A DNA stretch of 64,000 nucleotides from assembly GCF_011761635.1 (NCBI RefSeq), contig NZ_JAASRN010000004.1, forward strand, positions 1-64,000, read 5' to 3'. Source of the stretch: Thermonema lapsum (lineage in GTDB: Bacteria > Bacteroidota > Bacteroidia > Cytophagales > Thermonemataceae). The translations under genes were made by a program, and so were the position numbers. Of this stretch, positions 34,669 to 44,364 are shown piece after piece (within the stretch, counting starts at the first letter, position 1; each line of letters opens with the position of its first letter). Below the pieces are notes generated by a model. The model was not told the origin of the DNA. It did not search any database and saw nothing but the letters and a program-made list of their open reading frames with translations.

Positions 34669-37206
34669 TTATGAAGAGCTTTGTAATTCTGCCAATTGCT
34701 TTTCGAGTTCTTCTATGCGTGCTTTGAGTTGAGTGCGCTGTTCAAAAAGCTGTTGTATAATGCGCTGATTCTCTGCTTCTGCCATTTTGGCTTCGGTAAT
34801 ATCTTTTGAAAAGACAGAAGCGCCTATTACTTCGCCTTTTTCATTGAAGATGGGGTTGAAAGAGTATTCTCTGTAGATGGTGCGTTTATCGGTTTCACGT
34901 TTGATGATTTTCTGAAAGCGCTCGCCTCGGAAGGCTCGTTCTAACCATAAACGCCACTCTTCACGCCGCTCGGCAGGGATGAACATAAGGAAATCATCGC
35001 CTTCTTTTACAGGCACTCCTTGGCGTCTGCGGTTAAACTCCTCATTGAAAACCAATATTTTAAAATCCCTATCTACTGCTACGATGGAGTCTTCGGTGTT
35101 GTTAATAAGCGAGTTGAGATTTGCTTCTTTAGTACGCAGCTCCAGTTCGGCTTTTCGCTGCTGGGTGATGTCGGTGATGAATACGGAGATGCCGTACACA
35201 CGCTGCCGCTCATTGTATATGGGATTGAGATGGATTTCGTAATGATACACTTCCCCACGCATGCTTTGCTCCGTAAATAGCATGACGCGTTCGCCTTGCA
35301 AAGTCCTTTTTACTTCGCGTTGGGTTTCTTGCCAGCTAAGCCCGGGTAGAGGTTCTTCAAGGATGCGCCCTTCGTCTAAGTAAACGCCAAAGGATTCATA
35401 AAGACGCTTCATCACATTGTTGATAAACGTAATGCGATAGTGCATGTCCAAAGCCATAATGGCGTCAGAGGTGTTGTTAAGTAAGGCTTTGAGGTTGCCT
35501 TCTTTGGCGGCAATTTCACGCCGTGCCCGTTCTACTTCCTCTTGGGTAGCTTGCAGCTCTTCCAAGTTTTGGCGCATCTCTTCGTCGCGCTCTCGCATGA
35601 GCTCGTTGGCTTCGCGCAGTTCCTGCAGTAGTTTTTGGGTGCGTTGTGCGGCTTTCAGGTTGGCAAAGGTGGTGGCTATACTTTCGCTCAATTCTTCCAC
35701 AAAGTCACGGTAGGCTTGTGGTATTTCATGAAAGGAGGCTATCTCTATGACACCTTCTACTTTATCGCCTCCTTTTAGGGGGGCTATGAACAGGTATTGG
35801 GGACTGGCACCTCCCAAGCCGGAACGGATTTCGAGGTATTTGGGGGGGATGTTTGTAATATAAATTGATTTACCTTCTTTCCACACACGCCCTAATAGTC
35901 CTTCGCCTATTTTTATTTCTTTGGTTAGATACTTCTGCTTGTTGTAGGCATAGCAGCCGATAAGTACCAATTTGTCTTCTTTTCCGACCTCTTCGCCGGT
36001 GGCAATAAACAAGCCCCCTTGATTTGCTTGCAGGCGTTGCACCAAGTTTTTGATGAGGCTATTGCCTAATTTTTCCAAATCACCGGTTTCGCGCAAGATG
36101 CTCGAGAACAAAGCAAGCCCTTCGTTGCGCCAAGCGCGCAAGGCTTCTTGCTCCGATATAGATTGCAAGCCCTCTTGCATCTTATGCAGCGCCGCACCCA
36201 GTTCACTTTTTTGAGGAAAGAGTTCCTCGTACTGGTCGTAATTACCTTGTGCTACCTGCAGGGCATACTCTTTAAGTTGCTTGAGCCGCTTGGCTAAGGT
36301 GTTCAATTCGGTTGCAATAGGGTTTAGCTCTTGACTGCGGGTGTAGGTTGCTTGGGGTATGTCGCCACTGCTCAGCTGCTTGCTTTGTACCTGAATGCGC
36401 ACCAAATCTCTGTTGATAAGACGTATGACGTTGGTCATTACCAACAAAATCAAAAACAAGGTAGCTACGATTGCCACACCTTCTATCCAATTGAATTGTG
36501 TGCTTTCGCGCAGCAGCTCTTCGTCTAACTGACGGATGGTGCGGTTATTGGCTCTAATGAGTTTTTCCAAAGAAACGTCGATGCTGTTTTGTGCTTCGCG
36601 CAATGAGCCATTGACCAAGAAGGCAAGTTTGAAGTTGAAGATGGTAGTAGCCCGCATCGACTGTAGGCGGATGTCTTCGTCGCTTTGTCCGCTTTGTAGT
36701 GCGCTGATGGCTTGGCTATTGTATAGGTACTGGCGGTTGCTTTCCTTGTTGAGGCTTATGGCGTCTTCTACCAGCTGGTTGAAGTGCTCCATTTGGTTGC
36801 TGAGTGTCTCGAGGATGGCATCCAATTCTGGTGAATTCTGCTGTTTTATCAGTTGCCGTAGCTGCTCAAAAGAGGCTTGCACCTGTGTGTCCTTGTATTG
36901 GCGCAGTGTCTGGTTTTCTTGGTTGGAGATGCTTAGAGTAGGTGGATACACCAAAGCGTGTAATTGGCTCATTAAACCGTTCACTCCTTGACCCAACTGC
37001 AATGTATAGTAGTTGGTAGGGTGATAAAGGCGGTTGAGTGTGTGGCTTTTGTCAATAATGACACGAAGGCGCACACTCAACAGCGTACTGAACAGCAATA
37101 GTACCAATACGGCAGTGATGCCACCCAAGAGGATGCGTCCACGAATGGAGTTGACTCTAAACAGCTGACCCAGCCCTTTCAATATATCGCTTAGTATTTT
37201 TTCCAT
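34669..37206 (-). CDS. HAMP-GAF-PAS-PAS membrane sensor without a recognised output domain
   Basis: An 845-residue inner-membrane protein. One helix near residues 25-47 and another near 245-265 enclose a mainly helical periplasmic region (four-helix-bundle type). A HAMP linker, a GAF domain (about 385-530: LFIATGEEVG...GEGLLGRVWKEGKSIYI), a coiled coil, and two PAS/PAC domains (about 600-715 and 725-815, each with NxTxDxIxALDxxxxI and a closing DIT segment) follow. The protein ends in a coiled coil. No His-kinase, GGDEF or phosphatase domain follows. It may signal by contact with a separate protein, as known for related Cytophagia sensors. The ATG at 37206 is used; the upstream codon is a TTG. 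Confidence 0.85.
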   Translation of the reverse strand: MEKILSDILKGLGQLFRVNSIRGRILLGGITAVLVLLLFSTLLSVRLRVIIDKSHTLNRLYHPTNYYTLQLGQGVNGLMSQLHALVYPPTLSISNQENQTLRQYKDTQVQASFEQLRQLIKQQNSPELDAILETLSNQMEHFNQLVEDAISLNKESNRQYLYNSQAISALQSGQSDEDIRLQSMRATTIFNFKLAFLVNGSLREAQNSIDVSLEKLIRANNRTIRQLDEELLRESTQFNWIEGVAIVATLFLILLVMTNVIRLINRDLVRIQVQSKQLSSGDIPQATYTRSQELNPIATELNTLAKRLKQLKEYALQVAQGNYDQYEELFPQKSELGAALHKMQEGLQSISEQEALRAWRNEGLALFSSILRETGDLEKLGNSLIKNLVQRLQANQGGLFIATGEEVGKEDKLVLIGCYAYNKQKYLTKEIKIGEGLLGRVWKEGKSIYITNIPPKYLEIRSGLGGASPQYLFIAPLKGGDKVEGVIEIASFHEIPQAYRDFVEELSESIATTFANLKAAQRTQKLLQELREANELMRERDEEMRQNLEELQATQEEVERARREIAAKEGNLKALLNNTSDAIMALDMHYRITFINNVMKRLYESFGVYLDEGRILEEPLPGLSWQETQREVKRTLQGERVMLFTEQSMRGEVYHYEIHLNPIYNERQRVYGISVFITDITQQRKAELELRTKEANLNSLINNTEDSIVAVDRDFKILVFNEEFNRRRQGVPVKEGDDFLMFIPAERREEWRLWLERAFRGERFQKIIKRETDKRTIYREYSFNPIFNEKGEVIGASVFSKDITEAKMAEAENQRIIQQLFEQRTQLKARIEELEKQLAELQSSS

Positions 37207-37324
37207 GCGCAAGGGGTGCTTTATTGTATTTACCCAAAAATAAGCATTTTTGTAAATTGAATGCCACCCAAGTAGCTGCTTGTGAAAGCAGCAATCATTT
37301 TTTTGAAATTAAAATACACAAATC

Positions 37325-38095
37325 ATGAGAAAAAAAATAGTAGCTGGAAACTGGAAGATGAACACTACGCTTGCAGAAGGGCAAGCCTTGGCATCTGAGA
37401 TAATTCACATGGTGGAAGACGAAACCGACCGAAGCGTACAGGTGGTGCTAATTCCGCCTTTTACTCATCTGTATCCCATCAATAAACTCATCGGTTCTTT
37501 ACGAAAAAAGCATATTTATTTGGGTGCCCAAGACTGTTCGGCACATGAAAAAGGGGCTTATACCGGAGAAGTATCGGCGGCTATGTTGCAATCGGTAGGG
37601 GTCGATTATGTGATTGTTGGGCACAGCGAGCGCCGCGAATATCATGCAGAAAACCATGCGCTGTTGGCTCAAAAAGCACGCCGGGTGCTGGAGCACGGCA
37701 TGCAGCTTATCTTTTGTTGTGGAGAGCCCTTGAGTGTGCGGGAGGCAGGCAACTACCTGGAATACGTAGAAGCGCAACTGCGTGAGAGTTTATTCGAACT
37801 GGAAGCAGACCTTTGGGAACACATAGTGATTGCTTATGAGCCAGTATGGGCAATAGGTACGGGTAAGACTGCCACACCAGAGCAGGCACAGGAGGTGCAT
37901 GCCTACATACGAAGCCTGATTGCAGAGCGCTACGACAAAGCACTTGCACACGAAGTGAGCATATTGTACGGAGGCAGTTGCAAGCCTGAAAATGCCGCAG
38001 AGCTCTTTGCCCAAGCTGACATCGACGGTGGATTGATTGGAGGGGCTTCGCTCAAATCGCGTAGTTTTGTAGATATCATCAAAGCATGCCAGTAA
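37325..38095 (+). CDS. tpiA: Triosephosphate isomerase
   Basis: A 256-residue glycolytic enzyme that interconverts dihydroxyacetone phosphate and glyceraldehyde 3-phosphate. The catalytic residues are seen in AGNWKMN (Lys), VGHSERR (His) and AYEPVWAIGTGKTAT (Glu, then the flexible loop). GGLIGGASLKSRSFVDII at the end is the phosphate-binding site. Length is normal. prmA starts 6 bases after its stop, so the two are cotranscribed. Confidence 0.97.
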   Translation: MRKKIVAGNWKMNTTLAEGQALASEIIHMVEDETDRSVQVVLIPPFTHLYPINKLIGSLRKKHIYLGAQDCSAHEKGAYTGEVSAAMLQSVGVDYVIVGHSERREYHAENHALLAQKARRVLEHGMQLIFCCGEPLSVREAGNYLEYVEAQLRESLFELEADLWEHIVIAYEPVWAIGTGKTATPEQAQEVHAYIRSLIAERYDKALAHEVSILYGGSCKPENAAELFAQADIDGGLIGGASLKSRSFVDIIKACQ

Positions 38096-38101
38096 GCAGA
38101 T

Positions 38102-38935
38102 ATGGAGTACATAGAAGTAAACTTGAAAGCGCCTGTTGAGTGCTATGACCGCTTAGTGGCAGCGCTTTCTTTTATTGATTATGAGGGCTTTGTAGAAGAA
38201 GAGCAGCAACTGAAAGCCTATATCCCTGTGAGTAGCTGGTCGCCCGAGCGCTTGCAGGAGGTACTCCAGCAGTTCGAAGGAATAGAATATACCATTGCCA
38301 AACTGCCCGATGTCAATTGGAATGAAGTATGGGAACGCAGCTATGAGCCTGTATGGATAGAAGGAGCTTGTTTTATCCGTGCCAGCTTTCACGAGTCAGC
38401 GCCACAGGCAGCCTATGAAATTGTGATTACCCCCAAAATGGCGTTTGGCACAGGGCATCATCCCACCACAGGGCTGATGCTTGCTTGGCAGATGGAGCTG
38501 TCGCAACAAGGCAAAAAAGTGTTGGATGCAGGTTGTGGCACCGCCATCCTTTCTATTATGGCAGAGAAAAGAGGGGCTCGGCATGTAGATGCTTATGATA
38601 TTGACGACTGGGCAGTGGACAATGCCATTGAAAATGTGTATCTTAACCGTTGCAAGAAAATTTTCGTACAAAAAGGCACCATCAGGAGCGTTCAACTGGA
38701 TGCTTCACCTTATGACCTTATTTTGGCAAACATCAATCGCAATGTGCTGTTGGATGAAATGCCTGATTATGCCCGTCATCTGGTTACAGAAGGGGATTTG
38801 TTGTTGAGTGGCTTTTTGGTACAAGATGTACCGTTGATTCGGTCGGCAGCCGAAGCAAATGGCTTGGAGTTTGTGGCGTTAAAGCAGAAGGATGGGTGGG
38901 TAAGTGTCCATTTTACCAAAAAACAAGAAGCCTGA
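38102..38935 (+). CDS. prmA: Ribosomal protein L11 methyltransferase
   Basis: A 277-residue SAM-dependent enzyme that methylates ribosomal protein L11. NWNEVWERSYEPV, PKMAFGTGHHPTTGLML, VLDAGCGTAILSI (SAM-binding motif I) and DLILANINRNVLL (the NIN catalytic region) are diagnostic. The N-terminal L11-binding domain is present. It sits between tpiA and a very large exported protein, whose gene starts 21 bases after the prmA stop. Confidence 0.95.
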   Translation: MEYIEVNLKAPVECYDRLVAALSFIDYEGFVEEEQQLKAYIPVSSWSPERLQEVLQQFEGIEYTIAKLPDVNWNEVWERSYEPVWIEGACFIRASFHESAPQAAYEIVITPKMAFGTGHHPTTGLMLAWQMELSQQGKKVLDAGCGTAILSIMAEKRGARHVDAYDIDDWAVDNAIENVYLNRCKKIFVQKGTIRSVQLDASPYDLILANINRNVLLDEMPDYARHLVTEGDLLLSGFLVQDVPLIRSAAEANGLEFVALKQKDGWVSVHFTKKQEA

Positions 38936-38956
38936 AATTTTTAAAAACCATATAGC

Positions 38957-41900
38957 ATGAGTCGTCTTTTTTGGAAGGTAGCTTGTTGCTGCATTTTATT
39001 TTTGATGTTTGGCACGGGGGGATGGGCACAGCGGCTTTCTACGCAGAGCGAGGAATTTATTGCCCAGGTAGAGAAACACATGCTTGCAAGCGGCAATAGC
39101 GAGGCAGTAGCCGTTGCCCGTCGTTTGGCAGAGCAGTGGAGGGCAGGTGCCTACTCTGCCGATGAACAGGCAGAAATTATTGCTGTGTCGCAACTTATCT
39201 TGGAAAAGCGCCTGCGCCCGGCTGTGGAATGGAAACAGTGGTTAAAGGTGCTTGTGATTGCCAAGGAGCAACCATGGGCAAGCAGCCGTCTGAAAAATCT
39301 GCTGCAAACCACCAGGCGGGCATTCCAAGAATACAACTCCCAAAAGATGAGTCTTTACTTGGAGCGAGTGCACAGGTTGGTGGCAGACTCGCTGCTCTAC
39401 GCTTCCAACTTCAACCGACTTTATGCCTTTGCGCCTGCCTATGACTTTGTGTGGGTCGATAAAGAAGCACCCGCAGCCTACCCTTGGATAGGCAAACTAA
39501 CCCCGCCGGTTGAATCTAAGCTGCCGAAAGATGACTTCTTATGGAATGAAGACAACGGGCAATCCGATAAGACAGCAGCCGAAGAAACAACAGTCAAGGG
39601 CGCCGAACCCTCAGGAGCTTTGATTGTTTTTCCCAAAGTAAATATCATCTATACAACCCCTTATGACTCGGTGGCTTTTACAAACGTACAAGGGGTTTTT
39701 TCCTTTGAAAAAGATGCCTTGATAGCCAACGGAGGAACTTTTGACTGGAACAACCTCTCGGCAAGAACACTGGCAGACTCGGTGCGTGCGGCGCAGCGCC
39801 TACCGGTGCGCTTAGAATTGAGCTATTGGGTACACCCTGTAAAAGAGGTGCGTTTTCGTGCCGAAAACACCACGCTTTATTATGACGAAATGCTGCCGAT
39901 GCCTCTGAAAGGGCGCTTTGAGTTTGTCAGCCAGCGGCGCAATAAGGAAGAAGATGCCCGCTATCCGTTGTTTACTTCCTACGATGAAAACATTCGTTTG
40001 GAAGGCTTGGGTAAATACCTTATTTACGAAGGAGGAGTAGGGCTGCGCAATAAACGTTTGTTTGGCTTTGCAAGGAACCAAAACACTGCTCGTTTGCAGG
40101 TAGTGCATGAGGGCAGGAAATACATGGAAGTGCATGCACGTGAGTTTCTTCTGATAAAGAACAATTTATCGGCACTGTCGGCTTCGTTTACTTTTTACAT
40201 GACTGCCGGCGATTCGCTTTTTCATTTGAATGTGGCAATGAACTACAGCATTGAAAAAGGCAAAGATGGCGAGCAGCATGTCATTAAATTTATCAGAGAG
40301 AAAGCCAACGTTGACATGCCTTTTATAGACAACTACCACAAAATGTATATCTCTGCCGACCTTGCCACTTACAACATAGATGCCAATAAAATGGACTTTT
40401 ATGTGGTGGGTGCCAAAGACCGCATCCCCGCGACTTTTGAGTCGTACAGCTATTTCGATGAAGAGCGCTTTGTGGGCTTGCAAGGGGTACAACCTTTCCA
40501 CCCGGTGCGTGTCTTGCAAGCTGCCCTAGATCGCTACGGTCATTACAACGAATTGGGTGAAGGTGAAATCTATCTGGACGCTTTGCTGGATATTACTCGT
40601 AAAGACTACAAGACCGTTTTGGGTATGGTGCGTCAGATGGAGCGTCTGGGCTTTGTGGTCTATAATGAAGTGACAGGGATAATAAAGATCCTGAACCGTA
40701 CCACTCACAACTATGCTTCGGAGCAATACAAACAGGTGATGAAGCGCATCCATCACTTGGTGCATAAGGATACCACCGCTGGTAAGCCTGTGCGTTCACT
40801 AGAAGAATACGCTCAAGAGTTACCGGAAGGCACACGGAAATATGTGTATCACGACTTTGATGATATGCTCATTACCTCGCTGTCGCCGCGTGATGCGCGT
40901 CGTGATTCGATAGTTTATGATACCATACGCTTCAAGTTTCCCAAAGAAAAAATGTATTTGGCAAAACTTGAGGGGCTCAATGTGTATTTCACCAAATGGC
41001 GCTTACAAAGCCGCCCCGATTCCTTGGCGGGCATTCCCGATACGGCTATTGTGATGGAAGATACCATGAACATACCGAATTTCAAGCGGGACTATGTGTA
41101 CAAGCTTTTCTACGAATTGCGCCGCTATGATTACAACGAAGCAAATTTCTATTTAGACGAAGTCGAGGGCTTTTATGTGCTGAGCAAGCGTTTCCCCGGT
41201 CCGCCTATGCCCAATGCTACCATCGATGCCGAAGGGGGCGGGCTTACCATCCGTGGTATCGAACGCTTTGACCTGAGTAAAAAACTGAATGTGGCGGTAA
41301 TCCCAAAATACAAAGAGATTAAAATCTTTGGTAACCGGGTGATTATGCTCGAGGAAGGGGAAGTGACCGTCGGCAACTTCCGTTTTATTGGTAAAAATTT
41401 TGTGCTGCCTTATGAAGAGTTTCGCCTGACGATGGGAGAAATAGATACGATGCTCTTCTCGGTGCCCGATGCGGAAAACCCTAAGGTCAAAATATGGCTG
41501 GGTGAGGAAATCCGTTGGGGGGCTGGTGAGTTGCAAATCAACTACGCCAACAACAAATCGGGTTTGAAATTTGGACCCATACCCGGCGTGCCGGATGAGA
41601 CCTATGAAGGTTACCCCAAGTTGAGCATCCAAGAAGGGGGGACTATCTATTTTGACCAGCTGTATCGTCAAAGGGGGGGCTATCATCGCCAAAAGGTGTA
41701 TTTTAAAATACCAGCTATTTTTCTCGACAGCTTGACATCCAAACTACCTCAGTTTAAAGGTACCTTCTATTCCAATTTCTTTAAACCATTAGAAGAAGAG
41801 TTGCAACCTATATTTGACCCCGACTACGACGGTTGGGATTCTAAGTACTCTTTGGGGTTTGTGCATTATCCCAAAAAGGAATACAAGCTGTACCATACAG

Positions 41901-44296
41901 AAGGCACACTAAAGACTGACTCGCTGGTGATGTACAAAACCAAGCTGGTAGCTTTGGGCAATAACGAAATCAAGCATTTGACAACTACTGTACGCTCGTC
42001 CCGCTTTATTATTACTTCTGACTCGCTTGTCGCCCATGAGGCTACTTTTGATACGCGCCGGGAAGTGTTTAAAGGAACGGACTACCCACGTGCTTATGGC
42101 GACAAGCTTAAGCTGCGTTGGATAACCAACATCACGGGTATAGAAGATACGGTAGCAGTAGACAGCATGCTATTGTTTACACGCCCCAATGCACCGGTGA
42201 CTATATTTGAAGAAACCAACCCCGCCGCTTTCAAAGATGGTTATATTGCCATCACGCCCAATGCCTTCTGGGCTGATGGTATTTTGGCACGTAAAGATTT
42301 TTGGGTTTTCTCACGAAAGATGCGTATTGAATCCAAACATCTGTGGGCAAAAGAGTCGGAATTCCGGATAAGCTCGTATCAAACAGACCCCTTTGTCATT
42401 GACGACATCTTCTTTTACACCCACCCCGCCATTTTGCAAGGCAATGGAGTAAATGTAGATTTCGACCTGAGAGGGGGCGTTTGTAAAATAACACCTGTGC
42501 CCGAAATCCTGCAGTTCAATCCAGAATTCCCGTTCATTACTTTCCCTTATGCTCAATTCCGTACTTCGATAGCCGAGGTAGTCTGGGACCTTAATCAGCA
42601 GGAGATACGAATGCAAGGCGACAGCAACTCTGTCTTTTATTCTACCAAGTACGCAAGCATAGACATAGCTGAGGCAAAAAAAGACCTGCACTTTAAGGCA
42701 AGTGGTGGAACTTACAACATACGCAATATAGAAGAACCGCGTTTGGATTTGACCGGTGTGCCTTATATCATCACAGCAGATGCCAAGGTGATTCCCGACA
42801 AAGGAGAAATTACCATTTTGAGGGGGGCTGATATACAAGAACTGCAGAATGCTCAAGTAATAGTGGATACTCTGCGGCAGTACCACCATCTCATTAACGG
42901 TAAAATTAAAATACAGCATCGCCTTTCCTTTGAAGGGCGCGCAGATTACCGCTATGTAAACATAGCCGGTGATACTTTTGTGCTGCACTTCAACGATTTT
43001 GAGCTGGTGCGCAATATCATAGGCGACACCACCAAGCGACGTTCTAAATGGCAAGAGGTGGTATATACGCGCTCTACCGGCGAAGTAAAGGAAATAGAGC
43101 GCTTCTTCATGGCGCCGCACATCCAATTTAAAGGTAGCGTGACCATGATTGCTCCCAAACGGGGCTTGCAATTTGATGGCTTTATCAAGTTGGATTTGCA
43201 AAGCCGCAAGGACCTTGACGCATGGATTCCCTTTAAAAGCGACTCGGGCGAAGTGGTCGTTCAGCTGCCCGAAAAGCTGAGTGTGGGGGCTGATGTGCTC
43301 ACTTCTGGCTTGTTTTACGACCCCGTGGATGGGGTGTTGTATGTGACCTTCCTGGAAAACAAGCGCAAATTCACCGATGAAGAGCTTTTCCTTGCTTCCG
43401 GTGAACTAGTGTATACAGCTGCTTTGAACGAATTCAAAATAGCACCACCTAAGAAAGTAGCCGGTGAGCAATTGAAAGGCAACCGTCTGGTTTTTGATGA
43501 CGAGACTGCCAAGATTCTCTTGGACGGAAAAATACGCCTATTGGGTGAAAGCTTTACACCTTATGTGAAGCAAGCGGCAACAGCGGAAGTAGATTTGAAA
43601 GGCAACAGCTATAAGTTCAATGCTTTCTTCTTATTAGATGTTCCTGCGCCGCGTTCGGCTTTCTCTGCCATGGGTAGTTTGATGGTACTCAACAAGCCGG
43701 AAAATGTACGGGTTGCAGAACCCGATCCCGTGGAGCTGAAATGGAAGCTGGCTGAAATCGTTGGCGACAAAGCAACGAAAACCTATGTCGATGCACAGCT
43801 GAAGGCAAGCGAGGAGCAAATGACTATCCCCTTGCTCACGGTGGACAAACTACTGTCCTCAGCGGCTTTGGTGCTGTCACGGGTCGATTTGCGCTGGTCG
43901 CCCAAAGAACGGGCTTTCTACAGTGTGGGTCCTATAGGGGTGTCGAATACTTACACCCAAGATATCAATGCAGCTTATACCGGTTATATGGAAATACAAA
44001 AGACCGAAGCCGGTGAAGTATGGCATCTTTACCTGCAAGTCAACGACGAGATATGGTTCTACTTCACTATGCAAAATCATATCTTGCGGGCAGTCTCTTC
44101 TGTGGATGAGTTCAACAATCAGTTTGCCAGAGGAAAACGTCCCAAACGGGAAGGTGAGTATGGTTTTGAATTGCTTGAGCCGGGAAGCGCTCGCTTGTTT
44201 GTAGAGGACTTCAAAGCGAAATATTTAGGTGGTTCCAAACCCCAACCGCAGGAAAAAACACCACAAGAGGAGAAAGAAGACCGAGAAGGGTTTTAA
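38957..44296 (+). CDS. Very large exported protein of unknown function (1779 residues)
   Basis: I do not recognise this protein. It starts with a signal peptide (residues 1-25, ends GGWAQ). Residues 26-150 are helical. Most of the remainder is predicted by eye as beta-rich, with repeated short motifs such as 'ANGGTFDWNN', 'EEGEVTVGNFRFIGKNF' and 'TLKTDSLVMYKTKLVALG'. There is a winged-helix-like segment near residues 535-580 (ALLDITRKDYKTVLGMVRQMERLGFVVYNEVTG). No transmembrane helix beyond the signal is obvious, and the C-terminus is a charged low-complexity tail without a type IX sorting domain. It is therefore likely periplasmic or attached to the outer membrane. It follows prmA closely and ends in a terminator. 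The beta-rich layered look would fit an envelope structural or transport role, which is only a guess. Confidence 0.8.
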   Translation: MSRLFWKVACCCILFLMFGTGGWAQRLSTQSEEFIAQVEKHMLASGNSEAVAVARRLAEQWRAGAYSADEQAEIIAVSQLILEKRLRPAVEWKQWLKVLVIAKEQPWASSRLKNLLQTTRRAFQEYNSQKMSLYLERVHRLVADSLLYASNFNRLYAFAPAYDFVWVDKEAPAAYPWIGKLTPPVESKLPKDDFLWNEDNGQSDKTAAEETTVKGAEPSGALIVFPKVNIIYTTPYDSVAFTNVQGVFSFEKDALIANGGTFDWNNLSARTLADSVRAAQRLPVRLELSYWVHPVKEVRFRAENTTLYYDEMLPMPLKGRFEFVSQRRNKEEDARYPLFTSYDENIRLEGLGKYLIYEGGVGLRNKRLFGFARNQNTARLQVVHEGRKYMEVHAREFLLIKNNLSALSASFTFYMTAGDSLFHLNVAMNYSIEKGKDGEQHVIKFIREKANVDMPFIDNYHKMYISADLATYNIDANKMDFYVVGAKDRIPATFESYSYFDEERFVGLQGVQPFHPVRVLQAALDRYGHYNELGEGEIYLDALLDITRKDYKTVLGMVRQMERLGFVVYNEVTGIIKILNRTTHNYASEQYKQVMKRIHHLVHKDTTAGKPVRSLEEYAQELPEGTRKYVYHDFDDMLITSLSPRDARRDSIVYDTIRFKFPKEKMYLAKLEGLNVYFTKWRLQSRPDSLAGIPDTAIVMEDTMNIPNFKRDYVYKLFYELRRYDYNEANFYLDEVEGFYVLSKRFPGPPMPNATIDAEGGGLTIRGIERFDLSKKLNVAVIPKYKEIKIFGNRVIMLEEGEVTVGNFRFIGKNFVLPYEEFRLTMGEIDTMLFSVPDAENPKVKIWLGEEIRWGAGELQINYANNKSGLKFGPIPGVPDETYEGYPKLSIQEGGTIYFDQLYRQRGGYHRQKVYFKIPAIFLDSLTSKLPQFKGTFYSNFFKPLEEELQPIFDPDYDGWDSKYSLGFVHYPKKEYKLYHTEGTLKTDSLVMYKTKLVALGNNEIKHLTTTVRSSRFIITSDSLVAHEATFDTRREVFKGTDYPRAYGDKLKLRWITNITGIEDTVAVDSMLLFTRPNAPVTIFEETNPAAFKDGYIAITPNAFWADGILARKDFWVFSRKMRIESKHLWAKESEFRISSYQTDPFVIDDIFFYTHPAILQGNGVNVDFDLRGGVCKITPVPEILQFNPEFPFITFPYAQFRTSIAEVVWDLNQQEIRMQGDSNSVFYSTKYASIDIAEAKKDLHFKASGGTYNIRNIEEPRLDLTGVPYIITADAKVIPDKGEITILRGADIQELQNAQVIVDTLRQYHHLINGKIKIQHRLSFEGRADYRYVNIAGDTFVLHFNDFELVRNIIGDTTKRRSKWQEVVYTRSTGEVKEIERFFMAPHIQFKGSVTMIAPKRGLQFDGFIKLDLQSRKDLDAWIPFKSDSGEVVVQLPEKLSVGADVLTSGLFYDPVDGVLYVTFLENKRKFTDEELFLASGELVYTAALNEFKIAPPKKVAGEQLKGNRLVFDDETAKILLDGKIRLLGESFTPYVKQAATAEVDLKGNSYKFNAFFLLDVPAPRSAFSAMGSLMVLNKPENVRVAEPDPVELKWKLAEIVGDKATKTYVDAQLKASEEQMTIPLLTVDKLLSSAALVLSRVDLRWSPKERAFYSVGPIGVSNTYTQDINAAYTGYMEIQKTEAGEVWHLYLQVNDEIWFYFTMQNHILRAVSSVDEFNNQFARGKRPKREGEYGFELLEPGSARLFVEDFKAKYLGGSKPQPQEKTPQEEKEDREGF

Positions 44297-44306
44297 GAAA
44301 TAGGCA

Positions 44307-44346
44307 AAGCCGCCTTAGGTTGTTCTATACAAGGCGGCTTTTTTTG
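44307..44346 (+). terminator. Intrinsic terminator after the 1779-residue protein
   Basis: aagccgcctt (44307-44316) pairs with aaggcggctt (44331-44340), with seven T at the end of the stem. Confidence 0.85.
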
Positions 44347-44364
44347 GTACCTCATTTTTTGTAT

